Assembly: GCA_003117195.1 (NCBI GenBank)
Contig: BDSI01000126.1
Coordinates: 186,001 to 250,000 of the forward strand
Origin: Eudorina sp. 2006-703-Eu-15
Taxonomy: Eukaryota > Chlorophyta > Chlorophyceae > Chlamydomonadales > Volvocaceae
Length of the DNA stretch: 64,000 bases
Direction of reading: 5' to 3'
A model generated the notes under the pieces. The model had not been told where the DNA came from, searched no databases, and saw only the letters and a list, made by a program, of their open reading frames with translations. This document shows, in pieces, positions 11,609 to 23,677 of the stretch. Both the position numbers and the translations under genes were made by a program. The first letter of the stretch is position 1, and each line of letters opens with the position of its first letter.

Positions 11609-14600
11609 ATGACCCCCCAGGATCAGTGCCCCGAAGCGCGAGCAGCGGTGCTCGAAGCGGTCAGAGAGAGGGGCCCGCGACTGGCGGAGGATGACGCAGA
11701 GGAGGTAGGCCGGCAGGAAGTGTCCGCAGAGGAGGTACGACGGGTCCTCAAGGGTATACCCCCGGGAAAATCACCCGGTAGGGACGGCATCCCGGGGGAT
11801 CTTTACAAGGCGTTCAAGGAGGAATTTGCGCCTGTGTTGGCTGATCTCTTTACGGCCATCGCCAGGACCCACCGCACTCCGGAGGGGTTTGTGGACGGGG
11901 TGATCACGGTCATCTACAAAAATCGGGGAGTACGGCATGATCCTGGCAGCTATAGGCCAATCACTCTGCTCAATACGGACTACCGTATTTTGACCAAAGC
12001 ACTAGCGAATCGGTTAGGCCCGGCCTTGGGAAAGGTGATTGCCCTGGAACAATCTGCCTTCCTGCCAGACCGGCTGATTGGGGCGAACATTCTGTTCCTG
12101 CGGCTACTGCCACGCCTCATGGCGAGGCAAGACCGATCGTGTGTTGTGGCCTTCTTGGATATCGCAAAGGCGTATGATACTATTGATCGGGGATTCCTGT
12201 TGGACGTGATGGAGATCATGGGAGCCGGGGAGGGACTCACCACGTGGGTGCGGACCCTCCTCACTTCCACGCGATCCCTGGCGGTGGTCAACGGCTTCCA
12301 GTCGAAGATGGTACCCATGCAGGCGGGGGTGCGCCAGGGATGTCCCCTGGCCCCCCTGCTCTATTTATTCGTGGCGCAGGCGCTGCTGTGCTGGCTGCAG
12401 CACCGGAGGGTGGGGATCCGCCTCCGCCCTGCCGACGAAGACCTAACCACGGCCATGCAATATGCAGACGACACCGAAGTAATTATGGGCAGCTCGGCCG
12501 AACTCGAGCACTTCCTGGCGAGCATGGAGACCTTCGCCAAGGGATCGGGACAGAAACTGAACCCGGACAAGGTGGAATTACTACCGGTGGGACCCGCTGA
12601 GAAAGGGGTGGAGGCCGGAGGTGAGGAGGTTCGGGGCGGGATGAGACTGGTCCAAACCGCCACGGCCTTAGGCCTGCCGTACACGGATGTGGATGGCACT
12701 CCGGAGATGGACTGGGGAGCGCAGATGGACAAAGTTCGTGTCAGGTTCACGAGGATAGCGCAATTGTCACTGTCCGCCTTCGGGAGGGCATCGGCTGCCG
12801 CGGCGTATGGATTGCACAGACTCACTTGGCACATGGAGCATGGCGGCATGCCGCCGGAGACAGTGATAGACCGGCTCGAAGGGTGGACGGCACGCCTGGT
12901 AGATAGGGCCCAGGGCCCCGAAGCCACCGAGAGGCGGCCCACTGGGGTGCCACGTAGCCTGCTGCTTGGGCACCCGGCGGTGGGGGGATTCGGCGCGCTG
13001 CCGCTGCGGGAACATATCCGAGCGCGCTGGGCCTCAACAGCGCTGCGGTACATGAGGAGGATCCGCCACCAGCGGGCCGCCCCCTGGCAACGTGTCGTGG
13101 ACACGATCCTAGCGGACGCCTCAGCGGCATGGAAGCCGTGCATGGTGCTCACGGCAACGGCCGACAGTCCATGGAGAGGGATCCGAAGGCTAGAACCCGA
13201 GGTACAGCGGGTCGTGACAGCCCTAGCCGCCCTGCCGAGAGTGGTGGACATCGCCGACCATCCGCTCGCGCCGGGGGCGTGGTGCTGGAACGCACCACTG
13301 TGGGGAAACCCACTACTCCCGGAGGAACTGCCCGAGGGGGGGCGCCCCGGCCTCGAGCATGTGTTCCCGGACCTGGTGGACTACACCGGATTGCAAACGG
13401 TCGGACAACTAATCCGGGTGGGGGAGACGCTCCGGATGGTAACCGACGGCTGGGCAGAGCCAAACTACATAGACTCCGCCCGCATGGCACGATGCGCCGC
13501 ACGGGCGTGGGCGACATTCGTACAAGATTGCCTGGGTATCCCGCGGGGTCCGGGCGATGGGGTGATTGGCGGCAATGGGCCGAATTAGACCGGCGGCTGG
13601 TAGAACTTCAAGTAAGGCTACCAGCGGCCTGGGTGGCAGCAGCCCTAGCGGCACGAGCGAACGGGGTCCAGGGGGCGAATGTGCCCACGGAAGAGGAGGT
13701 GACGGCCATGTTGCTCGATCGCATGGGTTGGAGGTTGAATAATGGGTTGAAGGTGGCCCTGAGCGAGTACTCTGTTCGAGTGGGGACAGCGATGCAACTA
13801 GCCGAGGTGGCGGAACGCCGCAGCGCGGCTCACTTGCTGTTTGCCTGTGAGGCGGTAGGACTGGGAGCCACCGACCCGATTTCTCAGGTGGCGGCCGCCC
13901 GGATCCAGGGGCTGCTGAGCCGCCTTTGGCTCAGTATCCGGTGGGAAAATGAGCATAAGGAGGCCTTTTGGCGCCTTACAGTCGATGGCGTCCCGTTGTT
14001 GGGCAATTCCCATATGCGACACGCGAGGGTGACGCGGTGTGGATGCGGGGGATACCCAGCGGAAGGCGGGGGGTCAGAGACACCCCGACAGCACCATTTC
14101 TGGTCATGCCGAGTGGCCCAGGCGGTGGTGGGTCAGTTGGAAGCGCGCCTAGGGGCACGGATACGGAGGCCGCAGGTCTGGCTGGCGGAACCCCCGCCAC
14201 CCGTGGAGCAAGTTGTTTGGGATGTGGTGGTGTTGGCCGCGATTGCGGCCATGGAGACTGGTCGCCGATTCATGGCGGCCACCCTGCGTCGGTCAGCACC
14301 TGGTCAGGGTCAGACGATCCGGCCGGGACCGATATTGGCAGAACAAGGGGAGCGGCGCGCAATCGCTGACTTTTGGGGGCGCCTTCACGGGTTCGCCCAG
14401 TTGGGGCTCCCGAGACGGGGTTGGAGCTCAGTGGGCCCTTTCCACCCTTTCTTGAAAGTGGCGGGGGGAGTCCTGCGATGTGCGGGACCTGCTCCTGAAG
14501 AAGGATGAGGCGCGGGTTCCCCGCCCTCTGTCTGTTTATCGTCGGGCTCTCCGAACCGGGGTTCAAGTTGGGGACCGGGCCTACCCTCAGATTGGGGTGG

Positions 14601-15046
14601 AGGTTGGGCTCCCGTTGGCATTTTGGTGTTTTGGCCAAGTTATTTCTTATGATGCGGGTTACCCCACTAGCGGTCGCTGGGCAGTGTCACGAGCCAGGCG
14701 TGGGCCTTCCAAGACCTCGAGAGGGTGCTGCGTTGGGTGCCTCAGAGGTGGTGGTAGCTGGGTAATGGGGTGCCTGTGTGGGCGACCTCCCCTGTGCTTG
14801 GCTTTATCCACTTCTGGGGATTATGCCCGCTGCTGTGCCTATCCCTTTGGTAGTGTTGCCCCGCTGCGCGCCTCTGCTTGCTTCGGTGTCTGACTGGTTG
14901 GGGTTATGGCCCGGTGTGTTTTCTTTGGGTGCGGCGTTGTGGTGTGGAGGTGTCCTGCCGCCTTGGCGGTGGGGCCTACTGGGGCTTGCTCTGGTATACA
15001 CCGGTGATCCCTCTGGGGTCCGCTGTAACGTTCATTCATTCATTCA
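11609..15046 (+). mobile_element. 5'-truncated LINE (non-LTR retrotransposon), tail family 1
   Basis: The element starts inside the ORF just upstream of the RT domain and lacks an endonuclease. It runs through the RT, a Cys/His motif, a 3' UTR of about 540 bp and the end GGGGTCCGCTGTAACG, followed by (TTCA)n at 15030-15046. Copies of the 3' end lie inverted at 3269-3385 and 35537-35602. Its 5' end abuts the old LINE fragment, so it probably inserted beside or into that copy. The coding part is nearly intact, suggesting recent insertion. Confidence 0.88.
11610..14508 (+). pseudogene. LINE reverse transcriptase ORF (one frameshift, 5'-truncated)
   Basis: The first frame reads through to a TAG at about 13588 and the second frame continues to 14508, so one indel near 13,550 breaks the ORF. 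RT hallmarks are in order: SYRPITLLNTDYRILTKALA (fingers), QSAFLPDRLIGANIL, VVAFLDIAKAYDTIDR (motif A), GVRQGCPLAPLLYLF (motif B) and MQYADDTEVIMG (motif C, YADD, near 12,454-12,490). After the RT, a CGCGG...HHFWSC segment (about 14,036-14,112) resembles the zinc-binding tail found in many LINE RTs. The ORF lacks the N-terminal APE-type endonuclease expected of an L1-type element, consistent with 5' truncation on insertion. Confidence 0.9.
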
Positions 15047-15639
15047 TGACAGAGCAGGCGGACCCGGTGTGCGTTTGCGGTGCGCTTGTATGCAGTACAT
15101 TGTATGCGGTGCGCCGTACTGGTCGGTTGCGCGGTTTATCATCATATGCAGTGTGGTGCGTGCGCGAGGCATCATCTGCCATTATTCTTGACCGGAGGGG
15201 GGATTCCAATGTAACTTGATACATGAATTTGTGAGCCAGGGTCATATCCTGTTCGGTGGCGTTTACTGAACCCTCTGTCTCTACGGGTGAATGGATGAGG
15301 TGGGATCCTTAGTTGGCAGGATCAACCGCCTTGGACCCTCGGTTCGTATGGCGTAGGTTCGGTGTGATGATGGTTGAAGGTGTCCTATAGCATCATATAA
15401 AACCGCGACATAAACCCTTAGACAGGGCCCGGAAGCCTATCCACACTGTAACGGTACTACTACTACTACTATTACTATATCCTGTTAGTACTGTTTGCAA
15501 CCGCGGCGTTTCCGCCTAGGATCGCTCTGATTCAGGTTTAAGTAAATGTGCGGGTAACGATGTCGGCGCCACGCCCGCACCAAATTACAGTGCGGGTTTG
15601 CCTCGCTGCTCGGTCCGCAACGTGCCACATCATTTGGAA
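15047..15639. other. No gene recognised
   Basis: LINE 3' flank. It contains a (TAC/TAT)n-rich stretch near 15,458-15,480. No coding signal was seen. Confidence 0.4.
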
Positions 15640-15690
15640 CCGTTAAACCCACACCTTATGGGGCCAGCTGTAACATTCAGCCATTCTGCC
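15640..15690 (+). mobile_element. Possible LINE 3'-end fragment
   Basis: Contains TATGGGGCCAGCTGTAACAT then TCAGCCATTC, resembling the shared LINE end (GGGGTCCGCTGTAACGTTCATTC). It is short and diverged, so only tentative. Confidence 0.35.
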
Positions 15691-15765
15691 TCCAGTTGAC
15701 TGCACTTCGTTGTCGCGCACTAGCCGACAACACCCAAAGCTGCGACCCCCGCGAGACCTGCCAGC

Positions 15766-16056
15766 GTGAAGCAGGCTGAGAACCAGCCCGCTTCCAGCGT
15801 TCCCCGCGACCAGCCGACGGACGCAAAACGGGCGGCAGCGCCCGACCGATCAAGCCGACCAACTGGACAAGCGCCCTGCGACATCGAAGCCCACTGGCAG
15901 TGCCCGGACGAAACCACCGGCCAGGCGGTGGACCTCAATGCACTCCGATGCCGGCGGCGGCGCCAAATCGAGGAGGCCTTCGCCGCGCCGTTGCGGTTGC
16001 TGCTAGCAATTTGGCACGTCGAGGGGGGCGCCGCGGGCGGCGGACGGGATACATAA
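15766..16056 (+). CDS. Short open frame, doubtful exon of unknown protein
   Basis: A 96-codon frame with coding-like composition (Ala, Arg, Gln, Asp) but no ATG-proximal context, no recognised domain and no clear splice partners. The minus strand of the same stretch is also open. It is recorded only because it is the single plausible coding stretch between the LINE and the palindromic MITE. Confidence 0.2.
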   Translation: MKQAENQPASSVPRDQPTDAKRAAAPDRSSRPTGQAPCDIEAHWQCPDETTGQAVDLNALRCRRRRQIEEAFAAPLRLLLAIWHVEGGAAGGGRDT

Positions 16057-16559
16057 CGACGACAAAACTGTCGGCTACTTTAACTCGACGGAATTTTCTG
16101 AGCCAGACTAGTTGCTACGAGTCGTTCGCGCTGGCTTGCCGTACCCTCAGCAGCTTAAAAGCTCACTGTAAATTATCGCTTCGCCCGCTTCGCCCAGCAA
16201 GGGTTAACCGTAACCCTCCGTATTATCTAGCAAGCTGCCAACCGATGAGCGACAACGAGCGGAGGCCTCCTGTTTCTTCACCGAAAGCGCAGCATTTCAC
16301 CATCTCCCCATGCGTTAGAAGTCTTAGAAATCCAAGTATGTAAAATATGTACTATCGTATAGTGGCACTCCCGCCCAGACCCCTCAAGCAAGGGGCTTAC
16401 CGTATTCCATTCGAAAGTCACTCTGGCCCACCAGGGCCCCCTGGCCGCGTCTCACGCTGCGCGCGTTTGCGTACAACTCAAAATCAGTATCATACGTTGC
16501 ACAAAATGGCTCCGCGCTTTATGAAATGGACACGCCTGCTGTGACACCGTGACGCCTTT

Positions 16560-16985
16560 GTGACGCCACCTCCCTGGAGTGACTGTGCCTCCTAGCCCGG
16601 AACCACACGAAATGAGCCTTCCTTCTGGTAAAATGAAAGCGTTAATCAACTACTAAGCATTACACAACATATGGACCCCACAAAAGGCCAAAACTGCGAG
16701 TACGCGACGCCCGTTCCTACAATTGCGCTTGTCGCGTAGGCGGCCTCGTTACTCATCTTCAGCGGCTTTGAAAAGCTTTTGACTCCGATGCAAATCGATC
16801 ACAACTTACTGCAGAATATGACATGGCAGACTCAGCGTCGCTTTCTCGCAGTTTTCGCCTTTTGTGGGGTCCATATGTTGTGTAATGCTTAGTAGTTGAT
16901 TAACGCTTTCATTTTACCAGAAGGAAGGCTCATTTCGTGTGGTTCCGGGCTAGGAGGCACAGTCACTCCAGGGAGGTGGCGTCAC
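16560..16985. mobile_element. Palindromic MITE/foldback element with ~141-bp inverted arms
   Basis: Bases 16560-16700 and 16845-16985 are near-perfect inverted repeats of each other, beginning GTGACGCCACCTCCCTGG and separated by a 144-bp loop. No transposase is encoded. A target-site duplication was not evident, although several GTGAC motifs cluster at the left end. Confidence 0.85.
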
Positions 16986-17917
16986 ACGATCGTGCGTGGT
17001 GCTTATGAAGACCGTCCTCGGTACTGGTCTGAGAAGGTATCGCCACACCTCTCCACACAGTGCAGATATAGGACTACTGAATATTCAGGACTATTTTATT
17101 TGGGGAATCACCGTGGAAAGGCTCGCCCAATATGGTGCTGCCCGATATGGACTGGCACATACGTGTCAAGCGCCGTTTCTGCCAGTGAACGTGCATCGTA
17201 AGTTTAAATACTACTGGAGTCACAAATAAGGTTTTAGAAACCTGGGAATTTCGGGACATTCAACTTGCAAAGGCCTGCAGGGCCCCTGCAAAGTCTCTAA
17301 AAAGGGACTTTGTGTTGTATTATGCCTTATCTATCAGAGAAGTACCATTTGGCAGATGTCCTCAAATGACCCTTTCATGGCACAACTCCAGGATCGTTAC
17401 ACACTACATTTTGCAGGTCCCTGCAGGCCGTTGCAAGTTATCGCTAATTTCATGTTGTAACGTGCTTTAGTATTGAAGTGTACGTACCAAGGTCATATGT
17501 TTCAGATGACAATACAAAATCCTTCAGCTTGCGGCGGGATGCGGAATCTCCTGGCAGTCACTTAAATAGGCTATCTTCGATAGGAAGATGCGATCATTCC
17601 TACAACAATTACTGTTAATTGACACATGATAAAAGCATTTGCAAAATTGTTAGCTGTTCAAAAAAACCAATGAAGATCATCAAATATGATCTTCAGACCC
17701 AGTACGGCAGTAAATTCGTTCATTTGTGAGCCTGCCTTTGCCGGCGCCCGCACGAAGATAGTTAAATTGTTTAAATTCAAGTGTTTGTTGCTCTTGGTCA
17801 CCACACGGAAGTTGCGAGGAGGACACCTCTTTCTTACACCGCCGTCTTGCTTATCGGCACCATATCACTGTTCGTTGATTTACATACAACAAAACGTTTT
17901 CGTGGCGGTCGCCCGCA
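16986..17917. other. AT-rich upstream region of the AAAGP-repeat gene
   Basis: About 930 bp, clearly AT-richer than its surroundings. No coding exon was recognised. It probably contains the promoter and 5' UTR of the gene starting at 17918. Confidence 0.4.
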
Positions 17918-20900
17918 ATGGAAGCACAAATGGAAGCGCCAGCACCGGCGGTGAGCGAGCAATAATTCTAAGAATGCTTACCATGCACGGCGTCGCGCGC
18001 GCTCCTGCACAGAGATCTTACAATCTTCCCAGATTTGCCCATTTTGTGAGAACCCAATAGCAGCGTTCGTTCAGAGGCGTTCACTCGATGTAGATTTGGC
18101 CAGTCACTCTCTCGTTTTCGATCATGCACCTTACAGGCTGTAAGGAACTAGCACGTAAACGTACTTTGTCTGTGATGCAGGGTCACGAAAACGGCAACGA
18201 TGAGCACGTTGGCAATGGCCAGGCGCAGCCTGCTGCTCCGCCGGTCGATGCAGAAGGCGGTGGTAGGTGCGCGTGCGTTCAATCCGTCTGATGCGTTTTC
18301 GTTGCCTGCGTGATGAGTTCATGGCCGGAAGTGAGCTCCGTGCAGCTAGCTCGCAAGCCGGGCTAGCAAGCAGCTAATCCTGTCAGGTACATACCCCGGC
18401 CCTGCCAGGGGCCTGCTAGGCCTATCGAATTCCATCCGGCTTGCATAGGGAAGAGGGTATGGATGGGCGACCCGCCGTTGGGCGACCCCGTTGTTTCTGG
18501 CTGACCGGAGTCCATTTCCTCCTCTGAAGGCGCTGCGGCTCAGGAAGGGATGGCCGCCGAAGCAGGACAGCGCCGGAGGGTCAATCGGAGGGTCAGTTCA
18601 CACGCGCGCGCAGTTACGTTCATATCGTGCGTCCCTACCTGTGCACCGTTGTACTGCAGACCCTTGTGCCTACCAAATAATCTTCATTTATGTAACCGTT
18701 ACAAGGTGGACCCGTATCCCGACCGGGTGTTCCAACGGGCCCAGATAGCTTGCAGGCGCCTCATCTCATCAAACCCTACCAAGGACTGCGCACCCACCCT
18801 CCATCACCCGCGGGGGGGGCGGGGTCATGCAGCCATACGGCCAACACACCAGGTTACCAGCGCGCCAGGACTGCCTCCCCTGGAAACCGCTTCAGACCCG
18901 CCGAATCACATGGCGGGGAGGGAACCGGGAACATTTAATGTGAATGTTTTGCGCACCGTATCAAGCAACCGTGCGCGGACGATTTCAGTTCGCTTTATCT
19001 GTCGTCGAGCTTGACTTTTCAAACCTGAACCTGAATACGCAGGTCAACGGCTTGCCCAAGAGCAAACACCTTGCATTTGTGGTCGGTCACCTTGCCATCC
19101 ATGGGACAAGACCGCAAGACGTTCAGGGTATTAAAGCGAAATGGTGTTTGCTGAAAGAGCAATTCACGGCTCTCTTTCCGGGGAAGACCGAAACGCTTCT
19201 TAAAAAGAAGCTTCAGTTTCTCGGGACTGTGCAGATTGACTGGCAAGAGCTGGGCGCGGCCTACACAGCGGCCGCCAACGCGGCGGCGGCGGGACCAGCG
19301 GCGGCGGGACCAGCGGCGGCCGGACCAGCGGCGGCCGGACCAGCGGCGGCCGGACCAGCGGCGGCCGGACCAGCGGCGGCCGGACCAGCAGCGGCCGGAC
19401 CAGCGGCGGCCGGACCAGCGGCGACCGGACCAGCGGCGACCGGACCAGCGGCGGCGGGACCAGCGGCGGCCGGACCAGCGGTAGCCGGCGGTACAGCTGC
19501 GGTTACACAAGATTCGCCGATGTATGACGCTGGACAACGAAACAAACCTTGGTGAGCAGAGCAACTGCAGCGAGTGCCGGGATAAGACTGTTTGCCTGCT
19601 GCCTACGTACCCTGCCTGCATGTGGTAGCATAGTCCGACTGGAATGTGCAAAGGAATCAAATAGCAAGCAAGCACGTGTGCACCGCACAGTAGCAGTAGC
19701 ATAGACCGCTGCAACAACGGGTGGCTGACGTGATGCTATGTGACGCATTGCTCATGTACATCTGTATCATGCCATCGGCATTGATTGTTGCAAAAATTAT
19801 TGTTTTCTACAGCGCCGTTGTGGGCCCGCAGGCCGCAAGCCATTCCGTCCGTTGCATGCAGTTCTATCTAACGTGTCTGTATAATTACGTTTGGATATGA
19901 CTATGACCTTTGCCTTGTAACAGCAACGGAGCGGCGGGCGGCGCTGTGCCGGACACCCCGACAGCGGAACCACTAACGCTTGCACAACAACAGGTCGACC
20001 CGGTAGCCGCAGGCAAGCACGCAAGGGATGACAACGGCGCGGATGAAAACCCTGCGGCGTTCAAGCGGTGAGCCACCCCATGTGCTGAGTCCACTGCCGT
20101 CGGTCTGCAACCCTGCATCCCTGGCCGTACTGTACGGCGGACAACAGCGCGCTGCTACAGCCGTCGTCAGTTGCCACCTTCGTAACCGTTACAAGGTGGA
20201 CCCTTAATCCCGACCGACCGACCGGGCGTTCTACCGGGGTGACCTTGCAAGCGTGCGTGTGCACCGCGGGCTGTGCTATTTGGGCTGTTCTATTTGGGCT
20301 TCGCTGTTTGGCCTGTGGGGTTGGGGCTGCGCTATTTCAGTTCGGCTCGCCGCATCTGAGGTCTATATATGTGATTGCTTCGTGGACCTAGCGCACGAGC
20401 AACGATCTCCTGCACACATCATCTGCTGCTGCTCACGGCTGCGCTGTATGTCTCGTGACGGTGCTCCAGGCCGGTGGCGGCCGGCGCTGCTGTTTTTTCA
20501 ACCGTTGGCACCACCGGTACACAGCTTGCACGGCCGCAGCTTCTCTCGCCCGGGGGTAGGCCGTCCACACCGCGTGTAGCACAGCACCAGCCCCTTCAGT
20601 CGCCGGGTGGACACCCAGGTACGCCAGTTACGGTATGAGACAGGAAGGACCTGCCTCGGTGACTAGGCAATAGTGCAAGTCAGGAATTCTATGGCTGCAA
20701 GGCTCCCCATCACCCACAGCGGGCCCGTCCATTAGGATGTCATTTGCTCTTGCCCTACCCGCGCGCACACGACGGGCTGAGTCCATCGACGCAGGCTTCT
20801 GCGAGCGAGGGTTTCCCAGGGCCAGAACAGCAATGTTACTGCCCCAATTATGTACAATCCTTTGATGTTGGATCATTTAATACTATTTGATGGCCTTTGT

Positions 20901-21706
20901 TGGGCATGTTAGTGAAACGGCTGCTCTCGGGCGGGCTTTGGTTCGCTGCCATGCCATGTGATAGCGCACGGCAGTTTCTTGCGGTGGCGGGGTATGCATA
21001 AATGAAACGACGATTGAATGTTGCCCCTTGACGGCCCCAAGAACAAAATGATGTAAAGTTCGATGCTTTCACAGAAAGAATGGCGGCGCGCGGTGACTTC
21101 TTAGTGTTGCCAGCACGCATTCAGGCGAGCACGCCGGTGTGGGACTGTTACATCAACCCTGCAATGCCCAGGAGCTTGACCTGCCTGCCTGTTGTGCGCG
21201 TGCCTGCCTCTTGGGTGACCTTGCCGGCGTCCTTGCGCGTCCCAGTGGCCGCAGGCGCAGAGGCCACGCCGCCGCCAGCCGTGGGCCGCCCTCTGCCGGC
21301 AGCTCTGCGGCAGCTCCTGCAGGACAACGTGCAGCGCCTGCAGGCGGAGGCCGCGCGGGAGCAGGAGGCAGCGGCCCGGCACTCGGCCGCCGCGGCTGAG
21401 GCAGAGAAGAACCGGGCCCAGGCTACTGAGCAGCTGTCGTGCTCGCCTGATCCTACGCAGGTTCTCCAAGCCATAAAGGACGCCAAGCTCGCCCTGAATC
21501 AAGCTACGAGGGCCGCCAACGACGCGCGTGCTCGTGCGGATATGGCGCAAGAGGCGTTTGCCTCTTGCACGCGGGTGCTTGAGGTCGCAGAGCGATGGAC
21601 GGACTTTGCGTTGCTGGGCCCCCTGGTGCAAAAGCTGATGAACATCGGCGACGAAAATCTGCGGCCGCTGACTGATCAGCTGATCGATTACATCACTGGC
21701 GAGTAG
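17918..21706 (+). CDS. Unknown protein with (AAAGP)n tract and C-terminal coiled coil
   Basis: The six-exon model is 17918-17950, 18181-18262, 18530-18591, 19010-19551, 19924-20067 and 21079-21706. All phases agree (496 aa). The N-terminus is acidic and low-complexity. Residues ~60-145 form a compact, probably globular segment containing LPKSKHLAFVVGHLAIHG and GIKAKWCLLKEQFTALFPG. Residues ~150-219 are about 13 repeats of Ala-Ala-Ala-Gly-Pro, and the last exon encodes a long Ala/Glu/Gln-rich helix (coiled coil, about residues 345-415). I do not recognise the family. The basic/aromatic segment could be a DNA-binding helix bundle, but that is a guess. The exon 4 acceptor could instead lie 21 nt upstream, with the frame unchanged. 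Introns 3 and 5 contain copies of a dispersed repeat. Confidence 0.65.
18692..18845. repeat. Dispersed repeat family 3, copy 1
   Basis: Begins TAACCGTTACAAGGTGGACC and continues through CAACGGGCCCAGAT and a GCAGGCGCCT-type block. It shares these blocks with 31619-31765 and its start with 20182-20245. It lies in intron 3 of the AAAGP-repeat gene. Confidence 0.65.
19281..19490 (+). repeat. 15-bp coding minisatellite (Ala-Ala-Ala-Gly-Pro)
   Basis: About 13 units of GCGGCCGGACCAGCG-type sequence inside exon 4 of the gene at 17918-21706. The unit length is a multiple of three, so copy-number change keeps the frame. Confidence 0.92.
20182..20245. repeat. Dispersed repeat family 3, copy 2 (short)
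   Basis: Begins TAACCGTTACAAGGTGGACC like copy 1, then carries a CCGA duplication. It lies in the 1-kb last intron of the AAAGP-repeat gene. Confidence 0.6.
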
Positions 21707-23154
21707 TGGCAGGTGAAGGAAGGCAGCTCATTATTATGGGCCTTGCTTCGTGCCGCCACCATGTGACGTACGTAGGCGGGCACACGATGCAGGCGTGCTA
21801 AAGAAATAAGTTGCGACCTGCGAGGTATGTGTGCAGTAAGATTGCCCCAGAGGTCAAAATTCAGCCAGCCACTATGACCGAGCATTTCGTTACACTGCGC
21901 TCGCGTTTTTATCGTCTACGTGCGTGAGAATGAGGATTGTGGTTGATCGTGACCGCGTGTGCGGATCCGTCCGTCGCTACGCAGCATTTGTTGTATGTAT
22001 GTATGTATGTTCGGCGCGCAGTTCTGCGTGTGTTGCACGCACAACTAAGGTGAGATCCGCTGCGTGCGCCAGCTGTTTCGATGTGGCAGCCCACGGCGTC
22101 AGCCGGGCAGCATTCGACTGAAGAGGTTCATGCGTGGGTTGAGAGCGAGACAGGGGCGGCTTGGCAAGGTGTTTCAGCGCCTGAGCGCCTGGGAAGTGGC
22201 CACATAACAGCAAGACAGACAAGCAAGCCCACACGGTCGTTCATTAAGCGGCCCCTGAATACACGCAGCGGGCGGGTCAGGGCGCACGCGGATGGGTGAC
22301 ACGGCGCTCGGCGCTCGTTTTGGAGGGAGGGGGTAGTGGATGGCCGGCGGCGGGAGCCGCCTTTCGAGTGGTTCGCTGGTGGGGTTTCCCAAGGGCCGCG
22401 CCGATCGATCGTGTACCAGTTAGCTCGAATAGTTACTTCCTTTCCCGATTTAGCATCGCCGTCCAGCGCCATCTTCAAGGCACAAGCTGCGTACGGCGTT
22501 ACTTGTCGGCGTGCAAAGGTGCGGTCGGCATTTGTTCTTGTATCGCTGCATGGGTGCCGCCGAAGAGCAGCAGACCGGACGTGACTTCGAGGCGACGAGT
22601 CCCAGACGAGCATGCGATTCATCCAGTGTATGAACGTGCTTAGCTGTGCAGACTGCATCTGCTGTATATGGTGTAGCGGCGTTTTGTTGACTGCCCCCGC
22701 GGGTCATCAACTGCCAATGTTGTGTGTGGCACTGTGGCTTGCAGCGCTGTGCGGCGGGCGGGAAGGAGCGCCGAAGTGTTAGATGTGGAGGTCATGATGA
22801 CCGTTCGGAGAGTTGCTCTTTCTGGCTTGGCAGCGCGGCAATGCGGCGAGCGATGCAAGGTGGGCAGGTTTGCACTTTGTATTGGGAGAAGTTTCGCAGG
22901 GTGATACAGTTGGAGCGTGCACGCGCGCGCGCGCGCTGGTAGCCGGGAGTCGCACGAGCGAGTTCCAGATCGCCCTTTCGGTAAGTGCGCGTTTTCATGA
23001 GTTCATGACGTCCTGCGAAATGGTCGTCCCGATGGGGGGGAGTGGGGAGGACCGGAACGGAAGACGGGGCTGGGGGCGCCGCTATTAGTCCATTTCACTG
23101 GGCGGGAATGAAATGGAAGGCTGGGAGCATGTGGATGGCCTGACGGGAGGCTGG
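21707..23154. other. No gene recognised
   Basis: 3' flank of the AAAGP-repeat gene. It holds a (GTAT)n stretch near 21,993-22,010 and a (CG)n run near 22,921. No supported exons. Confidence 0.4.
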
Positions 23155-23162
23155 GCACGAGC

Positions 23163-23669
23163 CAGTGTTGCTATCTTCCAAAACGAGGAAATAGAATTCC
23201 GCAGGTTTCCGGCCTGTCGCCAGTATCCAAAAAACCTTTGGCAGGGCAGATTTGGGGGGCCTTCCTAGGTGCCAGGAAATAAAAACGTCCGAGGCAGGTC
23301 GGGATATATTTCTGCGTGTCTGGACAGCAGGGCCACTGCTACCACAGCTACGACAGGGATTCTCAGTCTTGGACGCCTGAAGCGCGCTTTCCTTGCGTCG
23401 CGGATGCACATGGGAGGGTAACCAGGAGTTGGGGACACGGCATTAGAGTGTGGTTTGGCGGCAGACAGGTGTACGACGCAGGAAATGCCCCTGCGCTTGC
23501 AGTTTTCCAGGCCTTTTTGGTAGTCTGGAAAATAGTTGGCAGGGCAGATTTTCGGCTCTCCACAGCGTCAAATAAATGAAATTTCGCAGGTTTCTTGGGG
23601 GTCCGGGAAATAGAAAATTTCCGGGTTATTTGCCCGTAAATATTCTTTTTATTTAAGATAGCAACACTG
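23163..23669. mobile_element. hAT-type MITE, 507 bp
   Basis: Perfect 15-bp terminal inverted repeats (CAGTGTTGCTATCTT at 23163-23177, its complement at 23655-23669) are flanked by a perfect 8-bp target duplication GCACGAGC (23155-23162 and 23670-23677). CAGTG termini with an 8-bp duplication are diagnostic of the hAT superfamily. There is no transposase ORF. Two diverged internal copies of TTGGCAGGGCAGATTT (near 23,245 and 23,531) suggest an internal duplication. Confidence 0.93.
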
Positions 23670-23677
23670 GCACGAGC

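Noticed and set aside
7223..11610. Six overlapping 1,100-1,350-codon frames of Pro-Pro-Ala-Ala-Arg-Arg or Gly/Arg/Ala on both strands
   Set aside because: A stop-free 7-bp G/C repeat opens every frame on both strands. There is no sign of selection for one frame.
22128..22658. 176-codon minus-strand frame
   Set aside because: Composition-like random frame without motifs, conserved start or splice partners.
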